From NCBI RefSeq assembly GCF_031755915.1, contig NC_083387.1, positions 19,117,001 to 19,181,000 of the forward strand: 64,000 nucleotides of DNA. The letters are read 5' to 3'. This document shows, one piece after another, positions 58,758 through 64,000 of this stretch. Source of the DNA: Ziziphus jujuba (Eukaryota > Streptophyta > Magnoliopsida > Rosales > Rhamnaceae). The notes beneath the pieces were generated by a model that was not told where the DNA came from, searched no databases, and worked only from the letters and a program-made list of their open reading frames with translations. The position numbers and the translations under genes are program-made. Every line of letters begins with the position of its first letter. The first letter of the stretch is position 1.

Positions 58758-58985
58758 TTACAAGCGATTTGTCCTCAAATCATCACTTACACAAAAAGGA
58801 GATAAATCAGCGACATTAAAATTAGCACTCACATTATATTCACCTGGAATATCCAACTTGTAGGCATTGTCATTAAGTCCTTCCAATACTTGGAATGGAC
58901 CATGTCCACATAGCATGAGTTTGGACTTTCGTTGTTTTGGAAACCTCAACTTCCTTATGTGCAACTAAACCTAATCTCTTGGATC
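58758..58985 (-). pseudogene. E59 integrase C-terminal domain
   Basis: On the minus strand it reads DPRD, a stop, then LHIRKLRFPKQRKSKLMLCG, HGPFQVLEGLNDNAYKLDIP and NVADLSPF. This SH3-like C-terminal domain is all that is left of integrase; its catalytic core and zinc domain are deleted. Confidence 0.85.
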
Positions 58986-59740
58986 AAACACTTTCACAAC
59001 AAATTCTAGAAATACAAGTTCATCTTTGCAAAAATCACACTTCTTAAGGTTAGCAAATAGTCTTTCCTTCCTAAGCACTCCTAAAATTATCCTAAGATGT
59101 TCTACATGCTTACCTAAATTTCTACTATATATAAGAATATCATCAAAATCAACAACCACAAATTTTCCAATGTAAGCACACAAAACATGATTCATAAGTC
59201 TCATAAAAGTACTAAGGGCATTAGGTAACCCAAATGGCATAACCAACCACTCATACAAACCATGCTTTGTTTTAAATGCTGTTTTCCATTCATCACCTTC
59301 CTTCATGCGAATTTGATGATAACCACTATTAAGATGAATTTTTGAAAACATGCATGCACCATATAATTCATCAAGCATATCATCTAACCTAGGAATAGGA
59401 TGACAATATTTAACAGTTATATTGTTAATAGCCCTACAATCTACACATATTCTCCATGTTCCATCTTTCTTAGGGACTAATAACATAGGTACAACACATT
59501 GACTCATGCTTTCTCTAACATATCCCTTTTCAAGCAATTCAATTACCTGCCTTTGAAGTTCCTTTGTCTCCTTTGTATTACTCCTATAAGCCGGTTGGTT
59601 TGGAATTGTTGATCTTGGAAAAAAATCAATTTGATGTTCGATCCCTCTAATCGGTGGTAACCCATTTGGAATATCCTCGGGAAAGACATCATCGAACTCC
59701 TATAAAAGAGAAACAATGGAACTAGGCAAAACAAATTCAT
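58971..59740 (-). pseudogene. E59 partial reverse transcriptase
   Basis: An uninterrupted 188-residue frame (59537-58971) holds [75 protein letters not shown] and the catalytic FDDILIYS with both Asp. It ends after [12 protein letters not shown], where it is joined to the integrase C-terminus. Upstream sequence ([20 protein letters not shown]) is in another frame. The fingers and palm look intact, but thumb and RNase H are missing. Confidence 0.9.
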
Positions 59741-60026
59741 TAGGGTTAATTAAATGATTCATATATGCTTCTTTGTACATCATTACAATCATAGGCTTTT
59801 TACAACAAAAAAGCTTCTTCATCCCACTCTGTTTTGTATAAAAATTATTTTTTTTCTTTCCACTCTTTTTCTGTTCTTTTTCTCTCACACTTTTAGCCTC
59901 ACCACTCTTTTTCTTCTCTTGGTTGTTGAACACAACTTGATTTTGTTGTTGTTCAGCTTCTTTACTCCTTTGTAATGCCAATTGATCATCAAAAACCTGT
60001 TTAGGAGTCATTGGCATAAGCATCAC
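59700..60026 (-). pseudogene. E59 linker between protease and RT
   Basis: This 108-residue frame is rich in Gln, Lys and Glu (TPKQVFDDQLALQRSKEAEQ) and ends in KKPMIVMMYKEAYMNHLINP. It corresponds to the linkers of C' and E52. No enzymatic motif is seen. Confidence 0.75.
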
Positions 60027-60092
60027 TCGTTTACCCTTGAAGTTGAAGACAATCTTGTTAGTACGACCATGATGATTCGTATCTCTATCAAA

Positions 60093-60626
60093 TTACCACG
60101 GACATCCCAAAAGCAAATGACCAGCATGCATTGGTACCACATCACAAATAACCTCATCTTCATAATCACCAATAGAGAATGCAATCTTCACTTGCCTATT
60201 CACCTTCAACTCTCCACAATCATAAAGCCATTGTAGCTTATATGGTTCTGGATGCTTCATAGTGGGTAAATCTAGTTTTTCTACCATAGTAACATTAGCA
60301 ACATTAGTACAACTCCCATCATCAATAATCATACTGCATACCTTATCCTTGACTTTGCACTTAGTATGAAAGATGTTCTCCCATTGCACTTCCTTCTCAT
60401 CTTTATACATAGTTAAAGCTCTTCTAGCAACCAATGACAAGTCCCCACCAACTAGATACTTGTAATCTCTTTCATCTTCATTGACAACGCCTTCCAATGG
60501 TGGCATGCATTCATTATCAGACCATTTCTCTTCAGTTTCAATGTCGCCACTTTTCTGAATCACCATGACCCTCTTATTTGGACATTGACTTGCAATATAA
60601 CCCCTGCCTTGACATTTAAAGCACAT
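60093..60626 (-). pseudogene. E59 gag end (CCHC knuckle) and aspartic protease
   Basis: An intact 177-residue frame begins with the knuckle CFKCQGRGYIASQCPNKR, continues through an acidic spacer (IETEEKWSDNECMPPLEG), then the protease with active-site loop CSMIIDDGSCTNVANVTMV and end AGHLLLGCPW. It has no stop inside, the best-kept protease in the window. Confidence 0.88.
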
Positions 60627-60782
60627 GATATCTCGATATCTAGTTGAAGATGAATCGGATTTACTTACTTGCTTGGATGAGGATGGTTTGGCCTTAACTT
60701 CGGATTTAGGCCGTGTGGTGGCTTTATCTTCAAACTTAGGCTGATTGGGTTTCCATGTGGTTGGGCTTGCTTTCCAAGTGTT

Positions 60783-61537
60783 TTAAGCAATATTAGGTCT
60801 TGTGGTACCCCTCCTCTCCACATAATGATGTAAGTCCACTTGATTTGCTATTTTCCTATTCAAACCAGCCAAGAAATGTACCGTTGTAGCCTCCCTATCC
60901 TCCTCAACATTAGCTCTCATCATAAGGATTTCCATCTCCTTATAATAGTCTTCCACACTCCTATTTCCTTGAGACAAGCTTTGTAGTTTCTGAAAAATGC
61001 TTCTATAGTAATGGCTAGGTATGAAACGCTTCCTCGTCAAAGCCTTCATCTCCTCCCACGTATCTATAGGTCTTTGACTCGCTCGCCTCTTAGAAAGTGT
61101 CTCTTTGTCCCACCATCCAATAGCATAGTTCGTGAATTCAACAGTGGCAAATTTAACCTTTTTAGCCTTGAAGTAGTTCTGACAATCAAATACCATCTCA
61201 ATCCTCTTCTCCTACTCGAGATATGCTTCTGGATCACTTTTACCTTGGAAAGATGGTATTTTTCATCTTAATTCCTCAATAGTCATTGCCTCGATCTAAC
61301 CTTTCTCTCCCATGGAATTGATTGGTTCTCGAACCAATGTCTTCCTTTTCTTCCTCATAGTCATCTCCCACTCGTTCCTAATCTTCCATTTGGAGTATTT
61401 CTTCCTTTACCAATTTCATGAGCAAACCTTTGTGGAGGTCATTCTTGTGGTGTTTGGATTGATGATTCCATCCTATCCAACCAGTCATGGATCTGGCCCA
61501 ACTCCAACCGTAGTGCTCTTTGAAGTTCTCCCACCAT
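60783..61537 (-). pseudogene. E59 gag
   Basis: The likely start is the ATG at 61537 (MVGELQRALRLELGQIHDWL). After a frame break the core frame 61196-60783 contains VEFTNYAIGWWDKE, TWEEMKALTRKRFIPSHYYR, KLQSLSQGNRSVEDYYKEME and AGLNRKIANQVDLHHYVE. It would form the virus-like particle. Confidence 0.88.
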
Positions 61538-61987
61538 GGCTTGAATGTATAACTTCGAATCAGCCACTCCTGGAGTTCCTTCCACACTTTCTTTGCTTTG
61601 GTCTTATGACATGATTTTTTTGTAGAACTTGTTAGTAGAAAGGACTTCACAACACTCCCTCACATGTTTTGCTTAAATTCAAGGTCTCAATTCACTTGTG
61701 TTTGCACTATAGTTATAGTTCGGCTTTTACCCTCTATAATTCTCACCTCTCTTGACTTTTACCACTATAGTAATTCTATTTGATTCTTTCAAACTAATTT
61801 CAAACTAAAACAAACTAGCAAGTAACAATCCAAATAGACCTACCAAACAGTTATGAAAATAAGGCTACAAGACAAATAGAATGAAAAGTAACAAGAAAAA
61901 GGCAACGATGAAAGCTCAACAAGAAATTTGGCACAAACAAAAGAAACTAGAATGGGAAGAACAAATTGGAATGAGATTTGTAAAGTG
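61538..61987 (-). other. E59 leader and head-to-head junction
   Basis: Non-coding leader sequence on the minus strand ends abruptly at about 61987, where plus-strand pol sequence begins. No LTR or primer-binding site of E59 is found here. Confidence 0.6.
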
Positions 61988-62537
61988 CAGGTTTGTTGTA
62001 AATGCTGCATGAATTAAAGTTGATCAATCCAACGTGAAAGCAATCCAAGAGTGGCTAAAACCTACATCTATTACCCAAGTGAAGAGATTTCATGGCTTGG
62101 CTAGTTTCTACTAAAGATTTGTCAAGTATTTTAGCACCATCGCAGCACCTTTGACCAAAGTTGTAAAGAAGAATGTTAGATTCAAATCGGGAGAAACACA
62201 AGATAAATCTTTTAATTTGTTAAAAAAAAATTAACTAATGCACATTTACTAGTTTTGACTAATTTTTCTAAAACTCTTGAAATTAAATGTGATGCTTCGG
62301 GTGTAGGTATTGGAGTTATTTTAATGCAAGAAGGAAGACCCATAGCATACTTTAGTGAGAAGCTAAATGGACCGGCAATGAAGTACCCCACGCATGACAA
62401 AGAGATGTATGCATTGGTGAGGACTTTAGAGACATGGCAGCATTACTCATTGCCAAAAAAGATGTTGCTGATTTATCTCCTTTTACTGCAGTTGATGATT
62501 TGTATTTGAGGGCAAATCCTTTTCAAAAGGAGGGGAA
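61988..62537 (+). pseudogene. plus-strand C-family pol remnant: RT end, RNase H, integrase end
   Basis: It starts within the RT thumb (GFVVNAA, then KVDQSNVKAIQEWLKPTSIT). It continues through FHGLASFY, a frameshift near 62225, RNase H ([54 protein letters not shown]). At about 62455 it jumps straight to the integrase end ([20 protein letters not shown]). The integrase zinc and catalytic domains are deleted. The polypurine tract AAAGGAGGGGAA precedes the LTR. Confidence 0.88.
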
Positions 62538-63669
62538 TTATAAGAATCTGAACATGCCCGTGCAACCTACAACCCGTTGGGGTGCAGATCCTATACAGTT
62601 GAAGACCGAGCCAATCACTAGGGCTCAAGCCAAGTGATGTAAGGACAAACTCACTGGTTTTATATAAGGAGTTATCAATTCTCAGGAGGGCTTATCAATC
62701 CCTGAAGATTCAAAGTCTGTTTTAAGCATCCAAGTGGTGGAGGCCGATATGGACCAAGGTTGCTATTTTAGTGCATTTGTTGACTCCGGGCAGTAAGGTG
62801 TGGGTTCAACACTTCTTGAACTCAAATAATATCACTAAGAGGTCATAGAAACAAGTCAAGGTAGAAGAAAAAGCATCCAAGAAGGCCATTTGCGTATGGA
62901 AGGAATTTTTGGCCGAAATTGTTGTATTTGCCGCTGGCTTTGCTATATTTTGTTGATTTGGCATTTTCTCTCTGTTCCAATTAAAGGCAATGCATGGGAA
63001 TCATTATTAATCATACTTGGCATTCTACATGGCATATGGGAGCTGATTTGGAGCTTTACAAGCTGGAAATTGGTCAAAGATAGCTTAGTTGTCAAACTAG
63101 TCAACTAGTTTCCTAATTTGAGTTTAACTTTTGTTTTAGGAAACTATCTTTTATTTTGGTTTTTATTTTTTTATTTGCTGGAAAAATCAACTTAGGAAAG
63201 TTATAATTTTATTATTTTGATTGTAAATTAATTAATTCCTAATTCAAAATAAAGGAATTAATTAATACAAATTAATTTAGGAAAGGAGGGAGAAAATCGG
63301 CCAAGCTTGGTTTCCTAATCTCTTTGGCCGGTTTTGACTATTCTTTTAGGGTTTTATTTTGTTCTTTAAAAGCCTATTTAGAGGCTTATTTTCAATGAGA
63401 AATCAGCCTACATATTATTCAGAAATTTATTTGTGAGATAGAATTCTCTGAGTTCTCTTTGAACACCTAAAACACCATTAGAGAGTGAATGTTTTAGTTT
63501 GACTTATCAATAGGATATCAATAACCTATTGAGGCATGTTCATCATATACCAAGGTTTCTAGTCACAGGTTCATTAGGGGTTGAGGTGACCATAAGAATT
63601 TGAACTTAATTTTTCGATACGGGCTAATATAATACGGGTTTAGGAGCAAGTCGACCTAGATTCGTATCA
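62538..63669 (+). mobile_element. 3' LTR of the plus-strand remnant (1132 bp)
   Basis: It runs TTATAAGAATC (TG mutated to TT) ... GATTCGTATCA. The pol frame reads through from the interior and ends inside the LTR (WGADPIQLKTEPITRAQAK, stop at 62635-62637). It is the long-LTR subtype, more similar to the E52 LTR than to C3. Confidence 0.88.
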
Positions 63670-64000
63670 AATTTTCTAGATTTTCAATAGCAAATTCATT
63701 ATGACTTCCTTAGGAGCGATCACTTTGGGTGTCAGGAAAGAACCCAAGGAGTAGTCCTATCAAATGGTATTTTAGAAATACTAGTATTACTAAACTGATG
63801 AAGTAAGGGAGAAAGAGAAAGCCATTTAGCTTTTAAAGAGTCATCTATAAATGTCATAGAGTGGGTGGGCAATGCATAAGGAATACATCTTAAACAAAGT
63901 GAAATGCCGTGAAAGAAAAAAAAAGTTGCTTGTGTGATCATTGAACTTTGTATGCATTGTAGGAATTGAATATCCTGAGAATGCATATTGTTGAAAGCGA
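63670..64000. other. right edge, unassigned
   Basis: This sequence follows the last LTR. A minus-strand frame (63986-63732) is open but has no domain I can support. It may be part of another element continuing outside the window. Confidence 0.35.

Larger units (their letters stand above)
57845..61985 (-). mobile_element. C-family deletion derivative E59
   Basis: On the minus strand the order is leader, gag (from 61537), knuckle and protease, linker, partial RT, integrase C-terminus, polypurine tract and 3' LTR (58746-57845). The 5' LTR is absent. RT thumb onward, RNase H and integrase core are deleted. Its frames are the best preserved of the C family in this window. Confidence 0.87.

Noticed and set aside
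49433..63669. C3 5' LTR and the LTR at 62538-63669 as one complete 14-kb element
   Set aside because: The flanking 5-mers differ (TAACC and AATTT), and the right LTR is more like the E52 LTR than like C3, so pairing is not supported.
63732..63986. Minus-strand frame with TTPWVLS as a Copia protease start (usually PW..DSGA)
   Set aside because: The expected D-S-G-A does not follow; a stop comes directly after WVLS and no other Copia domain is visible.

Overview
The window is plant nuclear DNA, probably from a eudicot. It is AT-rich, carries one ordinary intron-containing gene, and is otherwise dominated by microsatellites, small DNA transposons and nested LTR retrotransposons. The only host gene I can name is a 3-hydroxy-3-methylglutaryl-CoA reductase (HMGR) on the minus strand (2369-4597). 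It has three coding exons with clean GT-AG junctions, a complete 603-residue product, and a TATA box, CT-rich leader and G-box upstream.

From 4.9 to 22.2 kb there is no convincing gene. This stretch holds (TA)n and (TG)n arrays, several local tandem duplications, a decayed long-LTR fragment (8640-10617), two hairpin MITE families sitting in (TA)n tracts, and a 943-bp non-autonomous hAT element with 8-bp target duplications (13448-14390).

From 22.2 kb to about 63.7 kb the DNA is a nested stack of Ty3/gypsy elements. Element B (5' LTR 22182-24594) is split inside its gag by element A (25295-45611, 5-bp duplication TCTCA on both sides). The very long 5' LTR of A was itself hit by a complete but dead Ty3 element (C', 27005-35250) and by an endogenous plant pararetrovirus (family Caulimoviridae, about 35540-42075) that has lost its reverse transcriptase/RNase H. 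The 3' LTR of B (from 47724) was hit by a solo LTR and then by a further C-family LTR (49433). Beyond it lie LTR D and two minus-strand C-family deletion derivatives, E52 (50990-56589) and E59 (57845-61985). A plus-strand C-family remnant with its 3' LTR (61988-63669) closes the stack.

The C-family is the most interesting part. Its pol reading frame runs through the polypurine tract into the 3' LTR, so the LTR encodes the C-terminus of the polyprotein. E52 and E59 carry different LTR subtypes yet share the same RT-to-integrase-C-terminus deletion junction. Almost all element reading frames are broken by stops and frameshifts. I did not find a CRISPR array, an operon, an rRNA or tRNA gene, or a new enzymatic system.
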